A stretch of 57,095 nucleotides of DNA from Polyangia bacterium (GTDB lineage Bacteria; Myxococcota_A; Polyangia; Polyangiales; Polyangiaceae), in NCBI GenBank assembly GCA_030426145.1, contig JAUHZF010000012.1, positions 1 to 57,095 of the forward strand, written 5' to 3'. Shown one piece after another: positions 9,041-20,360 of the stretch. Numbering within the stretch: the first letter of the stretch is position 1; each line of letters opens with the position of its first letter. The notes beneath the pieces are model-generated. The model saw only the letters and a program-made list of their open reading frames with translations, did not search any database and had not been told where the DNA came from. Made by a program: the position numbers and the translations under genes.

Positions 9041-10384
9041 ATGGCTTCGGCAACGGCTGCGTTGATTCGACGGCAGCGGCTGACGGCGGTGCTGGAGGAT
9101 GCACGCCTCGAGGTCGGAGCCGACTACGCGTGCGTCCACACCTTTTCGACCGATGGTGAACGTCTGCTGTGTCAGGCCACCACCCGACGGCTCGGTGGAG
9201 GGCGGCTCACGTTCGCGATCGATGCCCGCGAGTCCAAAGGGTGCCTCCAGGCCCGCGAAACGGGCCAGGTCGTGCTCGTATCGGATGCATCCACCGACAT
9301 GAGGACGGCGAGGATCGCGCACCGTCGATACGGCCTCGCGGCGTGTTTGTACACCCCCGTCGGTTCACCTGGAGCCCAGGACGCTGTGATGGTCTTTGCG
9401 CGTCGCCTCGCGCACACCTGGTCGCCACTTCAGCGCGAAACCGCGGAGCGATGGGGCCGCAAGGTCGCGCACGAGGTACGCGTCGAGCTGCACGAGCCGC
9501 CGTCTCTCGACGAGCTGGCGAGCGGCCTGCCGGGGTGGTGGGGGATCATCGACGACCGTGGGAGCTGGATCGACGGCCGCTGGTCGGCCAAGGACGCGCC
9601 AACGCTCGCCCAGGTGCTCAGCATCCCACGACGCGGCCAGCAGATTGCGGCTGCGATTCGAGACTGTGGCGAGGCGCAGCAACCCGGGCAGCGCCAGATG
9701 TTCACCATCACGTGGCGGGCGCGGGTGTATCAGCTCCTGCTCGCTTCGTTGGAGAGCGAGCGGGTGTCGGTCTGTCTCCTCGAGCTCGGGACGCCGGGGG
9801 CTGAGCTGTTCGGTGAGCAAGAGGCAGGTGTGCGCGCGATGGTGTCAGGGTGGAACCACGAGCTCAACAATGCGCTCCAGCTGTTGGCAGGAGCCGTCGA
9901 CGACCCCGTCGATCTGGCTCAAGCGGCGCGCGAGGCCATCCGCTGCGGGCGCGCATTGTCCGAGCACCTCGCGGACTTCGCGGGGCACCCCACCCCTCCG
10001 GCCCCGCGGCCCCCGCGGGGCTCGGTGCCCGCGCACTGCCGGGTGCTCATCGTCGAAGATCACGGTGCGCTCGCCCGGTCGCTCTCCCGTGTTCTTCGGC
10101 AAGCCGGCTACCATGTCGAAACGGCGAGTTCCGTCGAGCAGGCGCTGGTCGCCTTGGACGCGGCCGTGCCCGACGTGCTCATCTGCGACCTCATGCTGCC
10201 CGACGGTACCGGGGCCGACGTGCTCAATGCGACGGAAGGACGACTCGGCGACACACGCATCCTGGGCATGACCGGGTACACCGAGGCCGACATCCTGCAC
10301 GCCTTTCAGCGGCGTTTGATCCCGGTGCTGCGCAAGCCCTTCGACACCGACGCCCTGCTGGCCCTGCTCGAGCCGGTCGCGTAA
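9041..10384 (+). CDS. GAF-domain protein with H-box-like helix and C-terminal receiver domain
   Basis: 447 aa from ATG 9041. Residues about 10 to 150 look like a GAF sensor domain (VHTFSTDGERLLCQ, then a SKGCLQARETGQVVLVSDAS segment). After a poorly defined middle region, WNHELNNALQLL resembles the H-box of hybrid kinases (HEhNN type), but the sequence then passes through a Pro-rich linker straight into a receiver domain; there is no ATPase domain with N, G1 or G2 boxes. The receiver is complete: VLIVEDHG acidic pair, phospho-acceptor Asp in LICDLMLPDG, Thr in GMTGY, and Lys in VLRKPF. It may be a phosphorelay protein served by another kinase. The glycosyltransferase gene follows after 26 bp. 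Confidence 0.7.
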   Translation: MASATAALIRRQRLTAVLEDARLEVGADYACVHTFSTDGERLLCQATTRRLGGGRLTFAIDARESKGCLQARETGQVVLVSDASTDMRTARIAHRRYGLAACLYTPVGSPGAQDAVMVFARRLAHTWSPLQRETAERWGRKVAHEVRVELHEPPSLDELASGLPGWWGIIDDRGSWIDGRWSAKDAPTLAQVLSIPRRGQQIAAAIRDCGEAQQPGQRQMFTITWRARVYQLLLASLESERVSVCLLELGTPGAELFGEQEAGVRAMVSGWNHELNNALQLLAGAVDDPVDLAQAAREAIRCGRALSEHLADFAGHPTPPAPRPPRGSVPAHCRVLIVEDHGALARSLSRVLRQAGYHVETASSVEQALVALDAAVPDVLICDLMLPDGTGADVLNATEGRLGDTRILGMTGYTEADILHAFQRRLIPVLRKPFDTDALLALLEPVA

Positions 10385-10410
10385 GACTCGGTTCCGATGG
10401 GAAGGCATCC

Positions 10411-11553
10411 ATGAGTGGCGTGGCCATCGTGGCCGAGCGGCTCGCACCTGAGCGGGGAGGGCTGGCCCGTGCCACCGAGCGTATCGCGCGCATGGCCGCC
10501 GATCGTGGCGAGACGGTGCACATCATCAGGACCGTCGACGACCACAGTCCCGGTGCCCGCCGCACGGTCGAGCGCGACGGGTTCGTCGAGCATGCCGTGG
10601 GAAGACTCGACCGTGACGAGGAGCAGTGGCGAGCTTTCGTCGCCCACGTGACCGACGTGGTGGACCTTCATGACCTCGACCTCGTGCACGGGATCTACGG
10701 CACTTCGGCAGGCTACGTCGCCGCACTGGCGGGGGCCTTTGCTGGGGTGCCCAGCGTGGTCAGCCTGCGTGGCAACGACGTCGACCGGGGGCTCTTCCGC
10801 GCGTCGCTGCCGCGCCTCTCGTTGGCGGTCGAGCGGGCGTCCGTCGTCACCGCCGTCACCCGCGAAATGGCGGGTAGGGTGGGGCGGCTCTACGGACGTG
10901 AGGTTCGGTTCGTACCCAACGCCGTCGACACGGAGGCCTTCGTGCGCCGCACCCCGGACAACAGCCTGCGGGTCTCGCTCGGCTTGGGTGAGGGCCCGGT
11001 CATCGGCTTCTCCGGTGAGCTGCGTGAGAAGAAGGGGCTTCGGTTCCTGCTTCCCGCCTTTGCCGCTCTGCGACGTCAGCGCCCCATCTCCTTGTGTCTC
11101 ATCGGTGGGGTCCGCCACGACGCAGCGCCCGCCTGGGAAGCCTTCGAGCGCGCAGAACCCGAGGCCGCTTCTGCGGTTCACCGTCTTCGTTTCGACCAAG
11201 ACGCCGAGCGCCTGTCCCAACGCCTCGCGCTGTGCGATGTCATGGTCTTTCCTTCTCTCTTCGAAGGCATGCCCAATGCGATGCTCGAAGCGATGGCTGC
11301 CGAATGCGCGATCCTGGCCACCGACGTCGGCGGTCACCCCGAGCTCATCGAACACGGTGTGAGCGGGGCGCTGCTGTCTCTGCGCGACCTCGACCGTCTT
11401 CCGGAAGCCATCGGCGAGATGCTCGACGTTCCAGAAGACGAGCGCCGCGCATGGGGAAGGGCCGCGCGGGCGCGCGTGCGCGACGGTCACCGCCCCGCCG
11501 ACGAGAACGCCGCCTGGGCCGACATCTACGCGGCAGCGCGCCTCACGCGATGA
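10411..11553 (+). CDS. Glycosyltransferase family 4 (GT-B fold)
   Basis: 380 aa from ATG 10411; the much longer open frame upstream overlaps the receiver gene and is not used. The N-terminal domain has the Gly-rich acceptor loop (APERGGLARATERIARMAAD), and the C-terminal domain has GFSGELREKKGLRFLLPAF and the donor-binding EX7E region in FEGMPNAMLEAMAAECAI, followed by TDVGGHPELIEHG. It should transfer a sugar from a nucleotide donor to a lipid, polysaccharide or small-molecule acceptor; the substrate cannot be told. Its last 11 bp overlap the end of the convergent radical SAM gene. Confidence 0.85.
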   Translation: MSGVAIVAERLAPERGGLARATERIARMAADRGETVHIIRTVDDHSPGARRTVERDGFVEHAVGRLDRDEEQWRAFVAHVTDVVDLHDLDLVHGIYGTSAGYVAALAGAFAGVPSVVSLRGNDVDRGLFRASLPRLSLAVERASVVTAVTREMAGRVGRLYGREVRFVPNAVDTEAFVRRTPDNSLRVSLGLGEGPVIGFSGELREKKGLRFLLPAFAALRRQRPISLCLIGGVRHDAAPAWEAFERAEPEAASAVHRLRFDQDAERLSQRLALCDVMVFPSLFEGMPNAMLEAMAAECAILATDVGGHPELIEHGVSGALLSLRDLDRLPEAIGEMLDVPEDERRAWGRAARARVRDGHRPADENAAWADIYAAARLTR

Positions 11554-12658
11554 GGGGGAGACGTCGCGGGCCGTCGGGCTCGAGCGGCGTGGGCTGCGGC
11601 AGTGCCGAGGCCAGGCGTCGATTCTCGTCGGTGTACATGTCGCACTTGTGGCAAGAGGGAAGGCGCTCGCGCGCCATCTGATGACGAATGGCGGCAAAGC
11701 GATCGCCGGCGAAGACCTCCTGCACGCTCTGGCGCGACAGATCCCCAAGCGGATCGATCCGGCCATTGGTCATGCAGCAGAGGAAGACCTCACCGTTCCA
11801 GGCCACGAACATGTGCAGGTAAGGCGCGAAGCACGCGCGGTCTTCGTAGTAGCCCCCAGCGTAGAGCCCCTTGGCGGCGGCTTTGATCTCGTGCTTCTTC
11901 GTGCCGAAGGGGTGAATGCGCCATGTGTCGAGGGGTAAACCCGCTGCGCGCCGACGGGCCTCCACCTCGGGTGCGACCTCTTCCTCGTACCGCAGGATGA
12001 GCTGCTTGCTCAGGCGAAGATCGGTGCGCTTGCTGTCGACGGGCATGGGGATGACGTCGGTGACGCCGTGCTCGGCCGCGATGTCGATGAGGTCGGGGTA
12101 TTCGTGGAAGTTCTCCCGCATCATCACGAAGTTGATCCGCACGCGGGGGCGGTGGTCGCGTCGGTACCGAGCGAGGCGCTGCAGGCCGGTGAGGGTGCGT
12201 TTGAAGCTGCCCTCGATGCCGCGGATCTTGTCGTGGGTTTTGGCGCGGGCGCCGTCGAGCGAGGTCGACAAACCACTCGGCCGTAGCTTCATGAGCGCCT
12301 TGGCTCGGTCCTTCGTGAGCAGGGTGAGGTTGCTCGTGAGCGTGACCTTGATGCGGCGCTCTCGCGCGCGAGCAATGAGTTGCTCGAGGTCGCGCCGCAG
12401 CATGACCTCACCACCCGACCAATGGATCTTTCGGCAGCCCATCTCGGCCAGCTGGTCGATGATGGTGAGCCATCGCTCGGTGGGAAGCTCGGGCGGCTTC
12501 TCCCCGCGGCCGTAGCGACACATCTGACAACGCAGGTTGCACCGCGCCGTCAGCTTCACCTTCACCGATCGCAGAAAGGCCGGAGCCTCGCCATCCACGG
12601 CCCGCCGAAGCGGCTCGAGCAACTCCGGCTCTTCGATGAGCGACCCGACGTCGTACAC
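11543..12658 (-). CDS. Radical SAM protein with SPASM-type C-terminus
   Basis: 371 aa. The [4Fe-4S]-SAM motif is ARCNLRCQMC with Cys40, Cys44 and Cys47 (CX3CX2C). SGGEVMLRRDLEQL is the SAM-binding GGE region. The C-terminal third holds further cysteines (CFAPYLHMFVAWNGEVFLCC, then LPSCHKCDMY) in the SPASM pattern that binds auxiliary clusters. Family members modify peptides, proteins or sugars; no precursor peptide gene is visible beside it. The convergent glycosyltransferase suggests cell-surface or glycan chemistry, as inference only. A hexamer repeat begins about 50 bp upstream of its start. Confidence 0.82.
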   Translation of the reverse strand: MYDVGSLIEEPELLEPLRRAVDGEAPAFLRSVKVKLTARCNLRCQMCRYGRGEKPPELPTERWLTIIDQLAEMGCRKIHWSGGEVMLRRDLEQLIARARERRIKVTLTSNLTLLTKDRAKALMKLRPSGLSTSLDGARAKTHDKIRGIEGSFKRTLTGLQRLARYRRDHRPRVRINFVMMRENFHEYPDLIDIAAEHGVTDVIPMPVDSKRTDLRLSKQLILRYEEEVAPEVEARRRAAGLPLDTWRIHPFGTKKHEIKAAAKGLYAGGYYEDRACFAPYLHMFVAWNGEVFLCCMTNGRIDPLGDLSRQSVQEVFAGDRFAAIRHQMARERLPSCHKCDMYTDENRRLASALPQPTPLEPDGPRRLPLIA

Positions 12659-12708
12659 CCCCCCAGACTAACAAGCCCACGCCCCCACCCCCAAAGCAGA
12701 ACCGCACA

Positions 12709-12869
12709 CTCGTCCTCGCTCTCGTCCTCGCTCTCGTCCTCGCTCTCGTCCTCGCCCTCGCCCTCGCTCTCGCCCTCGCCCTCGCCCTCGCTCTCGTCCT
12801 CGCTCTCGTCCTCGCTCTCGCCCTCGCCCTCGCCCTCGTCCTCGCTCTCGCTCTCGTCCTCGCTCTCGA
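12709..12869. repeat. Imperfect hexamer tandem repeat (CTCGYY units)
   Basis: About 27 uninterrupted hexamer units such as CTCGTC, CTCGCT and CTCGCC run for 160 bp. On the other strand this is a GA/GC-rich run. Apparent ORFs across it (Glu/Asp/Ser-only or Arg/Thr/Ala-only) are artefacts of the repeat. It sits just upstream of the radical SAM gene on its coding strand, so changes in copy number could alter promoter spacing or leader length. Hexamers would not cause frameshifts. Confidence 0.85.
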
Positions 12870-12911
12870 GTGCAAAGAGCGATCGAGGCGCCACTAAGAA
12901 GCAGCGGCAGC

Positions 12912-13072
12912 CGCGCGAAGCGCGTCTCGGGGGTGGGGCCCCACGAGCGAAGCGAAGTGGGGCGGGGGGCTCGGAGAGCCCCCCGAGGGAAAGACTGAGC
13001 GCGTTGCGACCGCGTGAGGTCCTCGCGTCGGGTTGCCTTCGCCCTTCGCCCCGTCAGGGGCGGAGGCAACCC
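12912..13072. other. Non-coding stretch with three strong hairpins
   Basis: This part of the 445-bp gap between the radical SAM gene and preA has no convincing ORF. It carries three hairpins: GCCCCAC/GTGGGGC (12938-12944 with 12957-12963), GGGGGGCTC/GAGCCCCCC (12964-12972 with 12976-12984, 3-nt loop), and a nested one in which GGGTTGCC (13030-13037) pairs with GGCAACCC (13065-13072) around CGCCCC/GGGGCG. GAGCGAAGCGAAG lies in the first loop. It lies beyond the end of preA and upstream of the radical SAM gene, so it may terminate the preTA transcript or be a repetitive extragenic element. No long T-run follows. Confidence 0.55.
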
Positions 13073-13103
13073 AGAGCGAGGGCCGACCGGGAGCCGACGC
13101 CGC

Positions 13104-14370
13104 TCAGTGCGCGCCCTTTTTGGGGCGGAGCTTGCCGGTGCCTGCCACGTGCTCGTTCCACGTGGCCGGGCTGTAGCCGTTGTCGACCTCGACCATGGAG
13201 ATGCAGTCCGGCACGGGGCAGACGATTTGGCACAGGTTGCAGCCGACGCATTCGCTCTCGTCGACCACCGGCACGCGCACCTTGGCGTCGTCGGCCTGGT
13301 GGATGCATTGGTGGGCGCCGTCGTGACAGGCCACGAGACAGAGCTGGCAGCCGATGCACTTGTCGGCGTCGATCTTGGCGACCGTCTCGTAGTTCATGTC
13401 GAGGTTGCCCCACTCGCTGTAGGCGGGCACGGCCTTGCCGACCATGTCGTCGAGCTTCTCGAAGGAATGCTCGCGCATGTAGGACTCGAGCCCCTCGATC
13501 ATGTCTTCGACGATGCGGTAGCCCCGCAGCATGACCTCGGTGCACACCTGAACGCTGCTCGAGCCGAGGAGAATGAACTCGACCGCATCGCGCCAGTTGG
13601 TCACACCGCCGATACCGCTGATGGGGACGGTGAAGCGGGGGTCACGGGCGAGGGCCGCACACATGTGCAGTGCGATCGGGCGCACCGCTGCGCCGCAGTA
13701 GCCGCCATTGGTCGACTTACCGTCTACGCGAGGCTCGGGGACGAAGTTGTCGATGTCGACGCCGATGATGCTCTTGATGGTGTTGATGAGCGACACTCCA
13801 TCCGCACCGCCGGCCTGGGCCGCGAGGCCGTGGGGCACGATGTCGCCCACGTTGGGGGTGAGCTTCACGAGCACGGGAATGCTCGAGTACTCCTTGGCCC
13901 AGGAGGTGATCTCCTGGTTGACCTTGGGCTCCTGACCGACGGCCGAACCCATGCCGCGCTCGCACATGCCGTGGGGGCAGCCGAAGTTGAGCTCGAGGCC
14001 ATCGGCGCCGGTGTCGATCGAACGCTTGATGATGTCCTTCCACTCCTCCTTCGTCTCCACCATGAGCGAGACGATGACGGCGTGTTTGGGGTACTTCTTC
14101 TTCACCTCCGTGATCTCACGGAAGTTGGTCTCGAGCGGGCGGTCGGTGATGAGCTCGATGTTGTTGAAGCCGACCCCGTTGTTGCCCTTCCAGCGCACGG
14201 CGCCGAAGCGCGACGAGACGTTCTGAATCGGCTGGCCGAGGGTCTTCCATACCGCGCCTCCCCAACCCGCGTCGAAAGCGCGCATCACCTGGCCGCCCGA
14301 GTTGGCCGGCGGGGCCGAGGCGAGCCAGAAGGGGTTGGGGGAGACGATGCCAGCGGTGTTCGAAGTCAGA

Positions 14371-14378
<8 letters not shown>
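13104..14378 (-). CDS. preA: NAD-dependent dihydropyrimidine dehydrogenase, catalytic subunit PreA
   Basis: 424 aa. Residues 1 to 320 form the FMN-containing dihydroorotate-dehydrogenase-like barrel (NPFWLASAPPANSG, KLTPNVGDI, SGIGGVTNWRDAVEF). The C-terminal 100 residues carry two [4Fe-4S] motifs (CIGCQLCLVACHDG and CVGCNLCQIVCPVPDC). It reduces uracil and thymine to the 5,6-dihydro forms, with electrons passed from PreT. At the place of the catalytic Cys of mammalian enzyme (GLACGQ) it has Val147 in GSAVGQ, which as I recall is normal in bacterial PreA; Cys139 lies nearby. Its start overlaps the end of preT by 8 bp, so the two are translationally coupled. Confidence 0.92.
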
Positions 14379-17331
<2,953 letters not shown>

Positions 17332-17339
17332 AGGTCACG

Positions 17340-18842
17340 TTGACGACTCCGTCCACGACGGTCCGGGATCCGGATCCGGGTCTCATCAACGACGACATCA
17401 AGCCCGCCTCCGCCGAGGAGCGCCATTGGTCCATCTGGAACATGGCGAGCCTCTGGGTGGGCATGGTGGTCTGTGTACCGAGCTACATGCTCGCCGGTGG
17501 GCTCATCAAGCAGGGTATGAGCTGGGGCGAGGCCGTCATGACGGTCATGCTCGGCAACGTCATCGTTCTGCTGCCCATGATCCTCAACGGACACCCGGGC
17601 ACGAAGTACGGGGTGCCGTTCCCCGTGCTCGCCCGGGCGAGCTTCGGCATCCATGGGGCGCACATTCCTTCGCTGGTGCGTGCGGCCATCGCCTGCGGCT
17701 GGTTCGGCATCCAGACCTGGGTCGGTGGCGCGGCCATCTACCAGCTGCTCAACGCCATCCCCGGCCTCTCCCTCGGCGGGGCCGACCTCCCCGTGCTGGG
17801 GATCAACCTCTGGGAGACCATCTGCTTCCTGTTCTTCTGGGCGCTGCAGGTGGTGGTCATCTACAAGGGCGTCGAGTCGATTCGCGTCCTCGAGACCTGG
17901 GCCGCGCCGTTCCTCATCGTCATGGGGCTCGCCCTGTTGGCCTGGGCCTACGTGAAGGCCGGTGGTTTCGGCACCATGCTCTCCACGCCCAGCCAGTTCG
18001 CCGCGGGTGGCCCCAAAGAGGGGCAGTTCTGGAGCGTCTTCTTCCCGTCGCTCACCGGCATGGTGGGCTTCTGGGCCACGCTCTCGCTCAACATTCCCGA
18101 CTTCACCCGCTACGCGAAGAGCCAACGGGACCAGGTGCTCGGTCAGGCCATCGGCTTGCCGACGACCATGACCCTCTTCGCCTTCATCGGGGTGGCGGTC
18201 ACGAGCGCGACCGCGGTCATCTTCGGGGAGCCCATCTGGGATCCCACGGTGCTGCTCGGCAAGATGGGAGGCGGCTTCAGCGTCGTCATCTCGCTCTTCG
18301 CCCTCACCATTGCGACGCTCTCCACGAACATCGCCGCCAACGTGGTCTCGCCGGCCAATGCCATGATCAACGTGGCTCCGCAGAAGGTCACCTTCCAGAT
18401 CGGCGGCTACATCACGGCTGCCCTCGGCATCGTCATCATGCCGTGGAAGCTCCTGGAGGACCCCAACGGCTACATCTTCACCTGGCTCGTAGGGGTCTCG
18501 GCCCTGCTCGGTCCGGTGGGGGCCATCCTCATCGTCGACTACTTCGTCGTGCGCAAAACCGAGCTCGACCTCGACGGCCTCTACCGCAAGCGCGGTCCCT
18601 ACTTCTACGCCGGCGGCTTCAACGTGCCCGCCATCATCGCCTTCTGTCTCTCGCTGGTACCCACGCTCCCCGGCTTTGCCCACCAGGCCAAGCTCGTCGA
18701 CGCCGTGCCCGCGATCTTCGACACCATGTACACCTACGCCTGGTTCGTCGGTTTCGGCGTCGCGGGGGCCGTCTACGCGCTATTGATGCGCGTGCTCCCG
18801 AACCCGTCCACCGACCCCAGTGCCGTCACCGCCCAGGAGTGA
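17340..18842 (+). CDS. NCS1-family nucleobase/hydantoin permease
   Basis: 500 aa from TTG 17340, with AGAGGT just upstream. About 12 hydrophobic segments fill the chain. NCS1 hallmarks include the early SIWNMASLWVGMVVCVPSY helix, GTKYGVPFPVLARASFGIHG, a Trp-rich GWFGIQTWVGG helix, and LNIPDFTRYAKS in the middle. Members carry uracil, allantoin, hydantoins or cytosine with Na+ or H+. Its place between the dihydropyrimidinase and the dehydrogenase strongly suggests import of uracil, thymine or their dihydro forms. It is part of the same transcript; 8 bp separate it from both neighbours. Confidence 0.92.
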   Translation: MTTPSTTVRDPDPGLINDDIKPASAEERHWSIWNMASLWVGMVVCVPSYMLAGGLIKQGMSWGEAVMTVMLGNVIVLLPMILNGHPGTKYGVPFPVLARASFGIHGAHIPSLVRAAIACGWFGIQTWVGGAAIYQLLNAIPGLSLGGADLPVLGINLWETICFLFFWALQVVVIYKGVESIRVLETWAAPFLIVMGLALLAWAYVKAGGFGTMLSTPSQFAAGGPKEGQFWSVFFPSLTGMVGFWATLSLNIPDFTRYAKSQRDQVLGQAIGLPTTMTLFAFIGVAVTSATAVIFGEPIWDPTVLLGKMGGGFSVVISLFALTIATLSTNIAANVVSPANAMINVAPQKVTFQIGGYITAALGIVIMPWKLLEDPNGYIFTWLVGVSALLGPVGAILIVDYFVVRKTELDLDGLYRKRGPYFYAGGFNVPAIIAFCLSLVPTLPGFAHQAKLVDAVPAIFDTMYTYAWFVGFGVAGAVYALLMRVLPNPSTDPSAVTAQE

Positions 18843-18850
18843 TCGTTTCC

Positions 18851-20335
18851 ATGCCGCAATTCGAAGCCAAGTCCTACGCATTCACCGAGTTTCCCCCCGC
18901 CCAGAACTTCATCGGCGGGGAGTGGATCGAGCCCAAGGGCCGCGAGCGTATCGAGGTCATCAACCCCCGCCACGGCAAGGCCATGTCGACGGTCCCCATG
19001 TGTGGGACCGAAGAGGTCGACGCGGCCGTCGCGGCTGCCCGCGGCGCCCTGGCCGCCTGGCGTGACCTACCCCTGCGCGAGCGAGCTCAGGTCTTCTACG
19101 GTCTGCGCGAGCGCATGCACCAGCACCTCGAGGAGCTGACCTGGTTGGTCAGCCACGAGAACGGCAAGACCTACGACGAGTCGAAGGCCGAGGTGCTGAA
19201 GGGGATCGAGTGCGTCGAGTACGGCTGCTCACTTCCCAACCTGGCCGCGGGGGACCAGCTCGACGTGAGCCGCGGGGTCAACTGCCAGATCGTCTACGAA
19301 CCGCTCGGGATCGTGGCCGGCGTCACGCCTTTCAACTTCCCGAACATGGTCCCGCTGTGGATGCTCCCGCAGGCCCTGGTGGGCGGTAACGCCTTCATCC
19401 TCAAGCCGAGCGAGCAGGTGCCTCTCAGTGTGGTACGGCTCGCCGAGCTGCTCACCGAAGCCGGCCTTCCCCCCGGGATCTTCAACGTCGTCAATGGCGG
19501 CAAGGACGTGGTGGAGGCGCTTTGCGACCACCCCGAGATCAAGGCGCTCGCTTTCGTCGGCTCCACGCCGGTGGCGAAGCTCGTCTACGGCCGCGCGGCC
19601 CAGAGCGGCAAGCGCGCCCTCTGCCTCGGCGGGGCGAAGAACCACCTCATCGTCGTGCCCGACGCCGACCTCGAGCTCACCGCCGACAACGTGGTGGCCT
19701 CCTTCACCGGTTGCGCCGGCCAGCGCTGCATGGCGGCGAGCGTCATGGTGGCCGTGGGCGAGGTCGACCACATCATCGACGCCATCGCCGAGCGCGCCAG
19801 CAAGATCGAAGTCGGCAAGGACCTCGGTGCCATCACCAGCGAGGCGGCCCAGAAGCGCATCGTGGGCTACATCGACGATGCCGAGAAGAAGGGCGTGAAG
19901 GTCCGCGTCGACGGTCGCGGCAAGGCGGGAGACGCGGGCGGCTACTGGGTCGGGCCCACCGTGCTCGACGGCGTCGACGCGACCATGCCGGCGTGGTCCG
20001 ACGAGATCTTCGGGCCCGTGCTCAGCATCGTGCGCGTGAAGAACATCGGCGAGGCGATCGAGCTCGAGAACAAGAGCCCCTACGGCAACGCCTCCAGCGT
20101 CTACACGACCAGCGGCGACATCGCGCGCCACGTAATGGGCAAGGTGTCGGCGGGCATGTGTGGCGTGAACGTCGGCGTGCCCGTTCCTCGCGAGCCTTTC
20201 GGTTTCGGCGGTTGGAACGACAGCAAGTTCGGACAGGGCAACATCACCGGTTGGGACGGCTACCGCTTCTGGACCGCGGTTCGCAAGGTGACCACCAAGT
20301 GGGCGCTGCAGAAGGACCAGAACTGGATGTCCTGA
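18851..20335 (+). CDS. mmsA: CoA-acylating (methyl)malonate-semialdehyde dehydrogenase
   Basis: 494 aa from ATG 18851. Aldehyde dehydrogenase fold with the nucleophile Cys293 in GCAGQRCMAAS. The usual general-base Glu motif is replaced by CLGGAKNHLIV, a signature of CoA-dependent MmsA enzymes. TPFNFPNMVPLWMLPQAL is the NAD-site helix. It converts malonate semialdehyde to acetyl-CoA, and methylmalonate semialdehyde to propionyl-CoA, with NAD and CoA. In this operon it performs the final step of uracil and thymine breakdown after transamination. The end of the gene carries a short tandem duplication. Confidence 0.92.
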   Translation: MPQFEAKSYAFTEFPPAQNFIGGEWIEPKGRERIEVINPRHGKAMSTVPMCGTEEVDAAVAAARGALAAWRDLPLRERAQVFYGLRERMHQHLEELTWLVSHENGKTYDESKAEVLKGIECVEYGCSLPNLAAGDQLDVSRGVNCQIVYEPLGIVAGVTPFNFPNMVPLWMLPQALVGGNAFILKPSEQVPLSVVRLAELLTEAGLPPGIFNVVNGGKDVVEALCDHPEIKALAFVGSTPVAKLVYGRAAQSGKRALCLGGAKNHLIVVPDADLELTADNVVASFTGCAGQRCMAASVMVAVGEVDHIIDAIAERASKIEVGKDLGAITSEAAQKRIVGYIDDAEKKGVKVRVDGRGKAGDAGGYWVGPTVLDGVDATMPAWSDEIFGPVLSIVRVKNIGEAIELENKSPYGNASSVYTTSGDIARHVMGKVSAGMCGVNVGVPVPREPFGFGGWNDSKFGQGNITGWDGYRFWTAVRKVTTKWALQKDQNWMS

Positions 20336-20351
20336 GCCTGGATGTCCTGAG
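20323..20351 (+). repeat. 15-bp tandem duplication at the 3' end of mmsA
   Basis: CTGGATGTCCTGAG occurs at 20323-20336 and again at 20338-20351. The first copy holds the last sense codons and stop of mmsA; the second lies between that stop and the GGAGG ribosome binding site of the next gene. It repeats the stop codon out of frame and probably has no function. Confidence 0.8.
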
Positions 20352-20360
20352 GGAGGCGAT

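Noticed and set aside
12709-12869. CRISPR array
   Set aside because: Units are contiguous hexamers without spacers, and no cas gene is present.
12562-12894. Apparent Glu/Asp/Ser-rich or Arg/Thr/Ala-rich proteins over the hexamer array
   Set aside because: They arise only from the 6-bp repeat, are present in several frames at once and have no ribosome binding site.
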